Notes under the pieces: generated by a model
The model's input: only the letters and a program-made list of their open reading frames with translations
Told to the model about the DNA's origin: nothing
Database searches by the model: none
Program-made: the position numbers and the translations under genes
Shown here: positions 8,516 to 17,062 of the stretch, piece by piece
Position numbering within the stretch: position 1 is the stretch's first letter
Layout: every line of letters starts with the position of its first letter
Assembly: GCF_015330125.1 (NCBI RefSeq)
Contig: NZ_JADDXR010000002.1
Location: forward strand, 2,926,685-2,990,684
Reading direction: 5' to 3'
Source of the DNA: Zobellia nedashkovskayae
Lineage (GTDB): Bacteria; Bacteroidota; Bacteroidia; Flavobacteriales; Flavobacteriaceae
DNA: 64,000 bases

Positions 8516-9291
8516 TACACATCAAAAAATATGTTGGATATAAAAACTGCCACAAAATCTATAACGAATAAAAGTAAAGAGGTCATTACTACCGCCGTAT
8601 TTGCTGCTACACCAACACCTGCCGTTCCTTTTTTACTGTAATACCCCTTAAAACAACCCACCAGTCCAATAGCAAAACCAAAGAAGAATGTTTTAATGAG
8701 CGCGGGTATTAAATCGGTATAGGACAGGGCGTCAAAAATAGTATTGAAATACAATTGAAAAGAAACGTTTCCCTTTATGTTTTCTATTAAAGCCGAACCA
8801 AAAAGGGATACGGCATCACTTACAACTACGAGTAACGGAAGCATTAATATAGCCGCCATAACCCTTGTAACCACTAAATATTTGAAAGGGTTGGTGCCAG
8901 ATACTTCCATGGCATCAATCTGTTCTGTAACGCGCATGGAACCTAATTCAGCACCTATTCCCGAAGAAATACGTCCCGCACAGACCAAAGCCGTTATAAC
9001 AGGGCCCAACTCCCGTACGATAGAAATACCCACCATATTGGGCATCCAAGAAACCGCACCAAATTGAATCATTGTAGGACGTGATTGTAAATCCAAAACC
9101 AACCCTATTATGAAACCCGTTACCAAGACCAAGGTTAGTGATCTATACCCAATTTGATAACATTGCCTTAAAAATTCGTTGAATTCAAAAGGTGGCCGTA
9201 ACGCTTCCTTAAAGAAACGACCTGCAAAATAGGAGAGTTCCCCTATTTCATTTATGGATTGCCTTATCTTATTTGGAGTCTTGATTTTCAA
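8515..9291 (-). CDS. mlaE: MlaE-family lipid ABC transporter permease
   Basis: A 258-aa inner membrane permease of the MlaE/TrnE1 family. Hallmarks: GLVLDLQSRPTMIQFGA, the conserved REL...GPVITALVCAGRISSGIGAELGSMRVTEQIDAM segment and GCFKGYYSKKGTAGVGVAANTAVV near the C-terminus. Five to six hydrophobic segments. First gene of the operon, with a promoter 36-78 bp upstream that carries the Crp/Fnr-like box, facing away from the clc gene. Confidence 0.92.
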   Translation of the reverse strand: MKIKTPNKIRQSINEIGELSYFAGRFFKEALRPPFEFNEFLRQCYQIGYRSLTLVLVTGFIIGLVLDLQSRPTMIQFGAVSWMPNMVGISIVRELGPVITALVCAGRISSGIGAELGSMRVTEQIDAMEVSGTNPFKYLVVTRVMAAILMLPLLVVVSDAVSLFGSALIENIKGNVSFQLYFNTIFDALSYTDLIPALIKTFFFGFAIGLVGCFKGYYSKKGTAGVGVAANTAVVMTSLLLFVIDFVAVFISNIFFDV

Positions 9292-9326
9292 ATCTATTTG
9301 TTGAATTTGTAGTTGTATGCGACCCC

Positions 9327-9369
9327 CAAAATTAAACGACCTTCAACCAAATAGGAATGACTTGGGTCA
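9327..9369 (-). promoter_or_regulatory. mla operon promoter with Crp/Fnr-like box
   Basis: On the minus strand the -7 element TAATTTTG (9327-9334) is a full TAnnTTTG match, and the box TGACTTGGGTCA (9358-9369) is centred 33 bp upstream. It lies back to back with the clc promoter; the two boxes are separate, with 34 bp between them. Confidence 0.7.
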
Positions 9370-9403
9370 TATCTAAAAAAATAAAAAATAGTGCTTTAAC
9401 AAC

Positions 9404-9446
9404 TGATCTGTGTCATACTAGATGCAGTGTGCACCATCTAATTTTG
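9404..9446 (+). promoter_or_regulatory. clc promoter with Crp/Fnr-like box
   Basis: TGATCTGTGTCA (9404-9415) is centred 33 bp upstream of TAATTTTG (9439-9446), giving a start near 9450, about 37 bp before the clc ATG. The box would be centred near -40, the usual position for activation by Crp/Fnr proteins. Confidence 0.7.
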
Positions 9447-9486
9447 TAGCACCATATTTAATTTGGAAACAGTTTTAGCATAACCA

Positions 9487-10818
9487 ATGAACAATAGAAA
9501 AATAAGCCGTGTAGGCTATAGGTTCGTGGATTTAGATGTCAGTAACTATAGACTTTTGTTTAATGCGCTTTTGGTAGGTTTGGTTACCGGATTGTTGAGC
9601 TCTGTTTTTAGGCTGATTCTTGCTCGTTTAGCTGCGCTTAGGACAACTTTTCAAATAGGAGAGATTAATCAGGCTTGGCAAAATTGGCTCTGGCCTACGC
9701 TTTTCACTTTTTTTGGTATTTGGTTTTCAATATTCTTGGTCAAGAAATACGCTCCTGAAACCGCTGGTAGTGGAATTCAAGAAATTGAAGGCGCACTAGA
9801 TGGTTTAAGACCGGTGAGATGGCGCAGGGTTTTGCCCATTAAATTTATCGCTTCTATATTTTCCTTAAGTAGTGGTTTGTTATTGGGTCGTGAAGGGCCA
9901 ACCGTGCAGATAGGTGCTAACGTGGGCAAGATGGCAGAAGACGTTTTTAAGCAATCTGCAGAAGAGGACAACCCTTTAATTAGCTCGGGTGCGGCATCAG
10001 GTTTGGCAAGTGCTTTTAACGCTCCTTTTGCAGGTATTATTTTTGTTATTGAAGAGATGAACGGCCATTTTAAGTTTAATTTTTATTCATTAGCAGCACT
10101 TATGATCGGCGCCGGTTCTGCAGATATGGTAGTACGGTTGTTGGTTGGGAGCGGACCTATTCTTAAAACAACCATTTTCACTTTTGAAGAATTATCCGGG
10201 ATATGGTTGTTTGTATTGTTGGGACTTGTGCTAAGTGTTGTTGGAATTATGTTTAATAAGTTATTGATTAGGTCTTTGGATTTATTCAAAAAAATGAAAG
10301 TAAGCTATGTTACCATTGCGTTGTGTATGGCTTTAATCATTACTGCGGTAGGTTTGTATTCAGAAGATATGATCGGGGCAGGTTACACCACCATTTCACA
10401 TGTTCACAATAGTTCTTTTACGTTGAAATTTCTTTTAGCGCTGTTTGTTGTCCGTTTTATTCTTTCTGTTCTTAGTTACGGCTCAGGAGTGCCAGGAGGT
10501 ATTTTTACTCCTTTAATAACTTTAGGGGTCATTTTAGGGATGCTCTTTGGCGGTGTAGCACAACATTTTTTCCCAGATCTGGTGCCTGATCCAGCTATTT
10601 TTGGTGTTGCCGGTATGGCGGGCATCTTTGCCTCAACCATTAGGGCTCCACTTACAGGTTTGGCGCTTTCGGTAGAAATGACGGCAAATTATGAGTTGAT
10701 ATTACCATTGATTTTCACTGCGGTTACAGCTTCCGTCTTTACCACAATGTTGGGTAATGCACCGATCTATTCCATTTTACTTAAACGTATTTTGAATAAG
10801 GAAGAGACCTCCCTTTAG
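9487..10818 (+). CDS. CLC-family chloride channel / chloride-proton antiporter
   Basis: A 443-aa inner membrane protein with the three selectivity-filter motifs of the family: GSGIQ (94-98, usually GSGIP), GREGP (134-138) and GVPGGIFTP. The gating Glu (E136) is present, and so is the intracellular proton-pathway Glu in FVIEEM (E189 or E190), so it should act as a 2Cl-/H+ exchanger rather than a passive channel. No C-terminal CBS domains, unlike many longer relatives. Such exchangers serve extreme acid or osmotic stress responses. Single gene with its own Crp/Fnr-type promoter. Confidence 0.92.
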   Translation: MNNRKISRVGYRFVDLDVSNYRLLFNALLVGLVTGLLSSVFRLILARLAALRTTFQIGEINQAWQNWLWPTLFTFFGIWFSIFLVKKYAPETAGSGIQEIEGALDGLRPVRWRRVLPIKFIASIFSLSSGLLLGREGPTVQIGANVGKMAEDVFKQSAEEDNPLISSGAASGLASAFNAPFAGIIFVIEEMNGHFKFNFYSLAALMIGAGSADMVVRLLVGSGPILKTTIFTFEELSGIWLFVLLGLVLSVVGIMFNKLLIRSLDLFKKMKVSYVTIALCMALIITAVGLYSEDMIGAGYTTISHVHNSSFTLKFLLALFVVRFILSVLSYGSGVPGGIFTPLITLGVILGMLFGGVAQHFFPDLVPDPAIFGVAGMAGIFASTIRAPLTGLALSVEMTANYELILPLIFTAVTASVFTTMLGNAPIYSILLKRILNKEETSL

Positions 10819-10923
10819 AAATTGTAACTCTTTATTTCTATATGAAACCTCGTTTGTCTGGCTCGTATCAATCTCAAAAATAAATTACTGCTTTGTTAAA
10901 AAAAGGCTAAAACCTAGGGTAAC

Positions 10924-10966
10924 TGATCTAGGTCATTCGTATCGCTTATCAATCAAGATAATTTTG
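10924..10966 (+). promoter_or_regulatory. Promoter of the YflT-like gene with Crp/Fnr-like box
   Basis: TGATCTAGGTCA (10924-10935) and TAATTTTG (10959-10966) are separated by 33 bp centre to centre, as at the clc and mla promoters. Predicted start near 10970, 54 bp before the ATG. Confidence 0.7.
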
Positions 10967-11023
10967 ACCTATCAAAAGATGATAAGTATTTAAAATTTAA
11001 TTCATAACTAAATAAAGAAGCAT

Positions 11024-11551
11024 ATGAAAAATGGAGTAACAGTCGCTATATGCGATTCGCATCAGAAAGCCGAAAAGGTGGTCAAAGAACTACAACAGTC
11101 AGGCTTTGATATGAAAAAACTTTCTATCGTTGGTAAAGATTATCACGAGGAAGACAAAGTTATCGGGTTTTACAATACCGGTGATAGAATGAAAAACTGG
11201 GGATCTGCAGGTGCTTTCTGGGGCGGTATTTGGGGCCTTGTTTTTGGCGCCGGTTTTTTCTTAATACCAGGCATAGGACCAGTTATGTTGGCAGGTCCAA
11301 TCGTATCATCATTAATAGGTGGTCTTGAAGGCGCAGTTGTTGTTGGTGGACTATCTGCTCTTGGCGGAGCTCTTTTTGGTATTGGAGTACCCAAGGATAG
11401 TGTGCTACGGTACGAGACCGCTTTAAAGGCAGATAAGTTTTTAGTTATTGCTCACGGATCTTCTGAGGATTTGGAAAAAGCAAAAAAAATAATGTCCGAT
11501 TCATCTGCAGATGAGGTAGATATTCACTCAAAAGAAGCTGTATCTGCCTAA
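11024..11551 (+). CDS. General stress protein 17M-like (YflT-type) glycine-rich membrane protein
   Basis: A 175-aa protein. Residues 1-45 form a small alpha/beta domain with the family pattern AICDSHQKAEKVVKELQQSG...KLSIVGKDY. The middle (about 60-120) is very rich in Gly, Ala and Trp and contains two predicted membrane-inserting segments. The C-terminal 50 residues (KDSVLRYETALKADKFLVIAHG) resemble a second copy of the small domain. Related proteins are annotated as heat- or general-stress proteins, and no biochemical function is known. It is regulated, by inference, from the Crp/Fnr-type promoter upstream. Confidence 0.75.
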   Translation: MKNGVTVAICDSHQKAEKVVKELQQSGFDMKKLSIVGKDYHEEDKVIGFYNTGDRMKNWGSAGAFWGGIWGLVFGAGFFLIPGIGPVMLAGPIVSSLIGGLEGAVVVGGLSALGGALFGIGVPKDSVLRYETALKADKFLVIAHGSSEDLEKAKKIMSDSSADEVDIHSKEAVSA

Positions 11552-11597
11552 GTATTAAAAATAATTTTAACTGAAATCTATATTAAATTTTTAAAAG

Positions 11598-12131
11598 ATG
11601 AAAACAGTAATATTAAGTGCTATTTTAATGGGATTGGCTTTTCAATCTAATGCACAAGACCTACTCTTTAGAGCCAGATTAGAAGTAGAAGAAGTACCCG
11701 AGTTAGTAGTAACCGCAGTGGAAGAAGATTTTCCGGGTTTCTCAATTGTGGAGTACAATGCGTTGCCTGTAGAATATGTAGAGGGAGATGTTTACATTAA
11801 CCCAAATATAGATTCTAATGCAGATTACGATACCTTTCAAATAATAATGAAAGAGAAAGGAAAAGAACTGACAGCTACTTATGACAGAGATGGTAACCTT
11901 CTTAAAACTACAGAGCATTTTAAAAATGTAGCACTACCATATGCCGTAAGCAGATCTATTGCAAAAGAATATCCAAATTGGAAATTTGAAAAAGATTCTT
12001 ACGACATGGTTCAATTGGGCAATGGAAAAGCAAAAAAACGTTATAGAGTTATCCTAGAAAACCATGGTAAAAAAATACATGTGCATACGAATGCAAAAGG
12101 CAAAATTTTAAATCACCATAAAAAAGCTTAG
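11598..12131 (+). CDS. Secreted PepSY-like domain protein
   Basis: A 177-aa protein with a cleavable signal peptide (to about residue 19, SNAQ). It contains two copies of the PepSY-like (beta-lactamase-inhibitor-like) pattern: VPELVVTAVEEDFPGFSIVEY and PYAVSRSIAKEYPNWKFEK, each followed by beta strands. Periplasmic. Such proteins are frequent in Flavobacteriia and their role is unknown. It lies 46 bp after the YflT-like gene and is followed by two terminators, so the two genes probably form one operon. Confidence 0.75.
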   Translation: MKTVILSAILMGLAFQSNAQDLLFRARLEVEEVPELVVTAVEEDFPGFSIVEYNALPVEYVEGDVYINPNIDSNADYDTFQIIMKEKGKELTATYDRDGNLLKTTEHFKNVALPYAVSRSIAKEYPNWKFEKDSYDMVQLGNGKAKKRYRVILENHGKKIHVHTNAKGKILNHHKKA

Positions 12132-12196
12132 TATAAGAAAAACACCAGTGGCTTTTTAAGACAGTGGTATTTTTTAGAGTTGGTTGGTAATTGGAA

Positions 12197-12240
12197 GACA
12201 GGCAGCAGAGGTGAATATCACTTTCTACTGCCTGTTTTTT
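12197..12240 (+). terminator. Rho-independent terminator
   Basis: Inverted repeat CAGGCAG (12199-12205) / CTGCCTG (12228-12234) followed directly by TTTTTT. Ends the transcript of the YflT-like/PepSY operon. Confidence 0.75.
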
Positions 12241-12265
12241 GTTGAATATGTATGATATAGAACAA

Positions 12266-12299
12266 AAAAAAAGTAGACATCTGCATGTCTACTTTTTTT
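12266..12299. terminator. Bidirectional terminator between convergent genes
   Basis: Perfect hairpin with 15-bp arms (12266-12280, 12285-12299) and a CTGC loop; A-run on one side and T-run on the other, so it works on both strands. It lies between the PepSY-like gene (plus) and the GH15 gene (minus). Confidence 0.85.
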
Positions 12300-12356
12300 A
12301 AAGAGTAATCTTATTATTCTACGGTTTAATGAGTTTTCATAATCATCAACCTTTCA

Positions 12357-14729
12357 TTATTCATTTGCTACGATCACAGAATAATTTCTCTGTTCCCACT
12401 TGTCTTCTTCTTTCCAATAAAATGTAAATTGTAATGAGGTAGACTGGGTGGTCGTAGGTATAATATTGGTAACGAAAATGCCAAATTTCATATTTTGGGA
12501 CTCTGTGATAAAGGTGGTTTTCCAGTCGTCATCTGTCCAATGCACCGTACATTCCGTTAAGGTCTCAATTCGTAATGTTTTTCCTTTTGGAAGTGTTCTG
12601 GCTCCATTGTCAAAACGCCATATTTTATGATCTGATTTCTTTTTTCGCCTCTGGTAACGTTCAAAAGTTTGGCTGGGCATATCAAAAATATTATTGTGCT
12701 GTATAGAAATGCAGAGTTTAATATATTCTGCATGCGCCCAAGTTAAAGGCATGGCAGAACCTGTATGTTCGCCTAAGAATAATCCTTTTTCGGGAATATC
12801 AGCTTTGTCCCATATCTGTTCGGGTAATAAACCGTTGTTTGCAAAAGCCTCCATAGCTTTTAAATGCTTAGTAGCCTCTTCTATATTACCTGCCGCTATT
12901 TCATAATGACCTCTTTCTCCGGTTAACAACGGCCACGCACGACCTATTCCTGTACCATCATAAGGGTCTCCGTTTTCTTGCTCGCCATAACCATCATTAT
13001 TATAACGGTACCAGCAATCTCCATTAGGAGTTTCAACCTTTAATTCCGCATCTATAACTTTTAATGTGTTCAGTATTTTTGGGTCATCGGCTGCCCGAAG
13101 ACCAAACCTAACTAATGCCAAGGCGTCTACACTGATCAGTTCGCTTAGTTTTGTTTTTCCATAATCAGCATGATGGTTTTTAAGTTTAATAGTTCGATCA
13201 CCCAGTTCCGTTGCAGGAATATCTGAAAAAGGATTTATACGAATATAATACCCTTCTACACCATGTTTTTGGGCCAGGGGAGTACCCGTAACATAGGTAC
13301 GGTATTCTATAGTATCGTTCCAACTATCTGCAGTTTCCCGGCAATAGATGGCAAAATCTTTTTCGTTACTTATTTCTGCAAGTTCGGCTCCGGCCAATAA
13401 GGCGGCAATTTCTGTGGCCATCGTAAAGGGAGAAAAACCACCCTCTTCTTCCCAACGGTCTTGACTGGTATACGGTCCGTTCTTTAAAAGAAATGTAATC
13501 GCTTTTTTTGCCAAAGGCCAATATCTTTTCATTCGGTTTATTCCCATTGTATTACGTAAGTAACCTTTGAGGATTTCCAGAATTGGTAGGGCAATTTGAT
13601 CCATCTGCAGACCATCCCAATTAGGTTCTCCTTGTAACCACATATTCTGTGGCCAACTACCATCTTCATTTTGGGTAGACATCAAATAGTTTACGATACG
13701 GGATACATCTGCTTTTGTTTCCAGCGCGTTAAATCCGCCCGCTGTTTCTATCAAATCTCTTGGCCAAACTACATGGTATCCGCTTTTGTCCGAATCTCCT
13801 TTTGTACCTCCCCAGGGAATGGAAAGACTAGCGATAATACCTCCAGGAAAATTTTTGGCTTCGTGCATACGTAACATCGCAGCACTCATTTTAAAATTTG
13901 AGGCAGGTATATTTGGTAGGGTGTCTTGCCAGGTTTGCCATTCTTGTATATATTTTCTTTTTGCAGTTTCAAAACCATTTAAAATACTTGCCCTTGCGTG
14001 ATTAGCAGCCTCTAAATAGGTTCTTCCAAAACTTATAGCCAAAACAAAATCTTTTTCTGTAAGATCTATTTCTCCGGTAAGTGCAACATTCCCATTAGTG
14101 GCAAGATCATATTCCCATTCTAATTTTCCATGTTGGCGAATATCTCTCCAACCGTCAGACGCTCCTACAAACCCCACGGAACGTTTCACCCATTTTGAGG
14201 AACAGGCCATAGCCAATGCAATGTTTCCGTTATGGGCAAATAGCATTTCAACCCCTTTATATTGGCCAACCCATCCGGTGTTGTGGCCGCCCTCATTGTT
14301 TAGGTGAGGAGCCAGTAATGCAAATAGCCGTAAAGGAATTTCCGGGTCTTTCTGGTCAAAAACTATATGTTGGAGAATAGTATTTCTAAATGGATCAACA
14401 ATGACCTCTTTAGTGATTTGATATTTATTGAACTTGTCCGTATTTATCATACGGTATGCGGGAATACCATCTTTAAGTGTTTCTATAAAGTGTTCGGTAT
14501 CTCTTTTCTCTTCTGAAAAAAACTCATGGCCATCGGTAACAACAAAGCCCATATCACGTATGCACGCAATATCTTCTCTTGGGTAGTAAGCTTCGTTAAG
14601 AATACCGTGACTAAGGGTAAAAGTAACATCTGATGCGAAATTAAGGGCTTTGCCTATTCCTGTTTTTGTACTAGAAGTCCATCTAGCCTCCATTCCTGGT
14701 GCGCCGGGCGCCTCTGATTGCTGAGACAT
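12357..14729 (-). CDS. GH15 glucoamylase-type alpha-glucosidase
   Basis: A 790-aa protein of the bacterial/archaeal glucan 1,4-alpha-glucosidase type. N-terminal beta-sandwich (about residues 1-270), then an (alpha/alpha)6 barrel (280-690) and a C-terminal beta extension of about 90 residues. The catalytic acid region WEEEGGFSPF (from W426; acid among E427-E429) and the base region GEHTGSAMPLTW (E654) are both present, along with GYHVVWPRDL. It has no signal peptide, so it probably acts on cytoplasmic or stored maltodextrin/glycogen, releasing glucose. No other starch gene is near; it lies in the stress block, downstream of the ArsC-like and Usp genes. Confidence 0.88.
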   Translation of the reverse strand: MSQQSEAPGAPGMEARWTSSTKTGIGKALNFASDVTFTLSHGILNEAYYPREDIACIRDMGFVVTDGHEFFSEEKRDTEHFIETLKDGIPAYRMINTDKFNKYQITKEVIVDPFRNTILQHIVFDQKDPEIPLRLFALLAPHLNNEGGHNTGWVGQYKGVEMLFAHNGNIALAMACSSKWVKRSVGFVGASDGWRDIRQHGKLEWEYDLATNGNVALTGEIDLTEKDFVLAISFGRTYLEAANHARASILNGFETAKRKYIQEWQTWQDTLPNIPASNFKMSAAMLRMHEAKNFPGGIIASLSIPWGGTKGDSDKSGYHVVWPRDLIETAGGFNALETKADVSRIVNYLMSTQNEDGSWPQNMWLQGEPNWDGLQMDQIALPILEILKGYLRNTMGINRMKRYWPLAKKAITFLLKNGPYTSQDRWEEEGGFSPFTMATEIAALLAGAELAEISNEKDFAIYCRETADSWNDTIEYRTYVTGTPLAQKHGVEGYYIRINPFSDIPATELGDRTIKLKNHHADYGKTKLSELISVDALALVRFGLRAADDPKILNTLKVIDAELKVETPNGDCWYRYNNDGYGEQENGDPYDGTGIGRAWPLLTGERGHYEIAAGNIEEATKHLKAMEAFANNGLLPEQIWDKADIPEKGLFLGEHTGSAMPLTWAHAEYIKLCISIQHNNIFDMPSQTFERYQRRKKKSDHKIWRFDNGARTLPKGKTLRIETLTECTVHWTDDDWKTTFITESQNMKFGIFVTNIIPTTTQSTSLQFTFYWKEEDKWEQRNYSVIVANE

Positions 14730-14843
14730 ATTTTAAATTGTAATTTATTGATATTCAATTATTCCTGCTTCATTTGTACGCTCTCTTCTTAATGTTATAT
14801 CAATACCATTCTATTTAATTGTAGACGTTATATGCAGTAGGAT

Positions 14844-15209
14844 TTATAGTTTAGTTATATCTGTAGGGGTTTTGACCAAAATGGTCTTGTTACCACGTAG
14901 GGCAATAGGTTGTTTTATAATTTGAGGATTGTACCGTATCATTTTTATCCAATCATCTGTAGATAAACTATACTGCTCAAAGTGTTTTTTATAGGCTGCA
15001 ATCTCTTTATTTACCAAGTCCGCCACTTCTAATTGTAGTCGTTCTGCTAGTTCTAAGATTTGTGTTCCGGTAAGTTTATTTTTGAGAAGATCAATTTCTT
15101 CTATGGGTAACCCTTCTGCTTTAGCATAGGCCAAAGCTTGTTTTGCCCGCATTGATTTTGAGCTATAGTAAAATGTAATCTGTCTTTTTGATGTAGCTAT
15201 TTCCCCCAT
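14844..15209 (-). CDS. ArsC/Spx-fold protein lacking the catalytic cysteine
   Basis: A 121-aa protein with the ArsC/Spx thioredoxin-like fold: ITFYYSSKSMRAKQALAYAK at the N-terminus and the C-terminal RYNPQIIKQPIALRGNKTILVKTP pattern (Arg/Asn-Pro...Pro-Ile). The position that holds the redox Cys in arsenate reductase and Spx is Ser here, and the protein contains no Cys at all, so it cannot be an arsenate reductase. It may act as a regulator or binding protein. It follows the usp gene by 55 bp on the same strand and may share its promoter. Confidence 0.75.
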   Translation of the reverse strand: MGEIATSKRQITFYYSSKSMRAKQALAYAKAEGLPIEEIDLLKNKLTGTQILELAERLQLEVADLVNKEIAAYKKHFEQYSLSTDDWIKMIRYNPQIIKQPIALRGNKTILVKTPTDITKL

Positions 15210-15264
15210 ATCCTAGATTTTAAGACCTATTTATTTAATGTTTTCTTCTTCTAAATAATTTGTT

Positions 15265-16074
15265 TTATTCAATTTGTGGCAAAACCATAAATGGCACCTC
15301 AGTTTTAAAAGCGATACTTTTTACGATGTTCTCACGTGTTAAGGTTTGAAAAAAACCGTGCTTGGTCTTTAAAATGGATAGCATACCTACATTTTGATTT
15401 GTTTTTTTTATTTGAACCAAGGTATTGGCTACAGAATCTTGAAGATCAATTTCAAAAAAATGACCTTTTACTCCCTTGAGCCCGTTTCTCAATACTTCTT
15501 TGTTTATTTTTTGTTCGTCACTCAAGTTTTCTTCGGTTTTAATATGAGCTATGTTCAGATCGGCATTACAGATTAGGGCCATTTGGACAATAGGGGCAAG
15601 CTCTTCAGTTTTGAAGGTATGTTTGAAATCAGTTGCAAAAACAATTTCCTTTAGACTATTAATAGTATAGACAGAGGGTACGGAGATTATAGGGCAATTA
15701 GTAATATCTCTAATGAGCTGAAGCGTATTGGTCCCTATAAAAGCTTCGCGGAGCGAAGACAGCCCTTTTGTTCCTACAAAGATATAATCTGCTTTCTCGC
15801 TAAAAACAGTACGCTTGGTCAAGCTAAAAACTGAATCGGTTTCAAGGATAGCCTCAAAACGATGATTGTAGGTCGTATTTTGAGCTTGTAATACTTTCAC
15901 AAGTTTATTTAAATCTTCCTGAAAGGTCATTTTAGACCCTGGGGCAGAAGGCGCATCATGATAAGCATGTAGGATATAGAATGTGCAAGTCTCATTTTTG
16001 AAAAGAAGGAGCGCATAATCAATAGCCTTTTGTGCATTTGCTGAAAAATCGGTAGGAATTATAATTTTTTTCAT
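15265..16074 (-). CDS. Universal stress protein with two UspA domains
   Basis: A 269-aa protein made of two UspA folds: domain 1 (1-140) starts KKIIIPTDFSANAQKAIDYA and carries the ATP-binding-like GTKGLSSLREAFIGTNT. Domain 2 (145-269) starts KEIVFATDF and lacks a clear G-2x-G-9x-G(S/T) motif. Cytoplasmic stress protein, often induced by low oxygen or growth arrest. Single promoter with a Crp/Fnr-like box 170-215 bp upstream. Confidence 0.88.
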   Translation of the reverse strand: MKKIIIPTDFSANAQKAIDYALLLFKNETCTFYILHAYHDAPSAPGSKMTFQEDLNKLVKVLQAQNTTYNHRFEAILETDSVFSLTKRTVFSEKADYIFVGTKGLSSLREAFIGTNTLQLIRDITNCPIISVPSVYTINSLKEIVFATDFKHTFKTEELAPIVQMALICNADLNIAHIKTEENLSDEQKINKEVLRNGLKGVKGHFFEIDLQDSVANTLVQIKKTNQNVGMLSILKTKHGFFQTLTRENIVKSIAFKTEVPFMVLPQIE

Positions 16075-16245
16075 TTTATAGAATTATTCAGGTCTAAATT
16101 TTTTTAGGTTGCTATTTATCCCAGTTGTTAATTTGAGGTTTTCTGTTCTTTCTTTACTATTAATTACAAGCTTCGCGATTTTAAAAGCCATTTTGCAATG
16201 CTTATTAGCGTTTTTACCAACGTTACAAGTTTGTTTTCTAGATAC

Positions 16246-16288
16246 TAAAGATATTATAGTAAGATAATACTGACTATGACATAGGTCA
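16246..16288 (-). promoter_or_regulatory. usp promoter with Crp/Fnr-like box
   Basis: Minus-strand -7 element TATCTTTA (16246-16253; one mismatch to TAnnTTTG) with TGACATAGGTCA (16277-16288) centred 33 bp upstream. The predicted start lies about 167 bp before the usp ATG, a long leader. The 374-bp gap 16075-16448 otherwise holds only the terminator at 16375-16413. Confidence 0.6.
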
Positions 16289-16374
16289 TGAAAGAAAATA
16301 AGGTGGTGAAAGGCGGCTATAATCTAAGAACGGATAGTGGTAGAAAGGAAATTCGCTATCTGCGTTAAAATAAA

Positions 16375-16413
16375 AAAAACAGCTATGCAATCTTAGATTG
16401 CATAGCTGTTTTT
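16375..16413 (-). terminator. Terminator of the EF-hand/YHYH operon
   Basis: Near-perfect hairpin with 19-bp arms (16375-16393, 16395-16413) ending in A and T runs, 35 bp past the stop codon of the last minus-strand gene. Confidence 0.85.
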
Positions 16414-16448
16414 GGTATTGAATTAAAAATGAATTGTATAGCTACGTA

Positions 16449-17054
16449 TTAGCTATCCTTCTGAGACGAGAACAATTTTTTACCCACAATAATAACAGGA
16501 ATCGCAGTAAAAAACCACAAATATTTTGTGTTGAAGCTTTCTTTTTTGGCTATCATTTTACTGTCTTCAAATTCAACCGAAGTACCGTAATTATTTTTTT
16601 CGGATAATATAACCTTGTCGGATACGCCATTTAGAGATAAGGAAAAAACCGTTTGATGGTGTTCATTTTCCTTGAAAGCATCAATATTAATAGCTAAGGT
16701 GTTGAACGCGTCAGGTAAATCTGAGGTTATAAATTTAAGGTCGGTCTGATGGTCTCCCAGTTTTAGTCCGCCATTTAAAAGCTGCACCTGATTACCGTTA
16801 ACCGTTAAATTAAAATTACCTTTTATATAATCTACTGCTAATTTCTTGTATTCAATAGCTGATAGTTTATCGAATTCAACCTCTGGGTAATGTTTGTTCA
16901 GCGCTTCTTGAAAACCAGCTTGGCTCACACTAACGTTCAATATTCCCAATTCTTGTTTGACCTCTAAATAGTAGGTAGCCGACAATGGATTGTGGGCGTA
17001 CGCCATTTTTATGGTCAGTAAAGTAAGTAAGCAAAAAATAAAAATCTTTTTCAT
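16449..17054 (-). CDS. Secreted, C-terminally membrane-anchored protein of the YHYH cassette (copy 2)
   Basis: A 201-aa protein: signal peptide to about residue 20 (KMAYAHN), an all-beta-looking exported domain of about 150 residues, then a C-terminal transmembrane helix (YLWFFTAIPVIIVGKKL) and a short basic tail. The His right after the signal cleavage site (AHN) and two more His pairs could bind metal, which is speculation. It is a paralogue of the 18661-19320 product (same order: AHxP start, EL/LG stretches, C-terminal helix). No family is recognised with confidence. Last gene of the operon, 8 bp after the YHYH gene. Confidence 0.65.
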   Translation of the reverse strand: MKKIFIFCLLTLLTIKMAYAHNPLSATYYLEVKQELGILNVSVSQAGFQEALNKHYPEVEFDKLSAIEYKKLAVDYIKGNFNLTVNGNQVQLLNGGLKLGDHQTDLKFITSDLPDAFNTLAINIDAFKENEHHQTVFSLSLNGVSDKVILSEKNNYGTSVEFEDSKMIAKKESFNTKYLWFFTAIPVIIVGKKLFSSQKDS

Positions 17055-17062
17055 AACGCTTA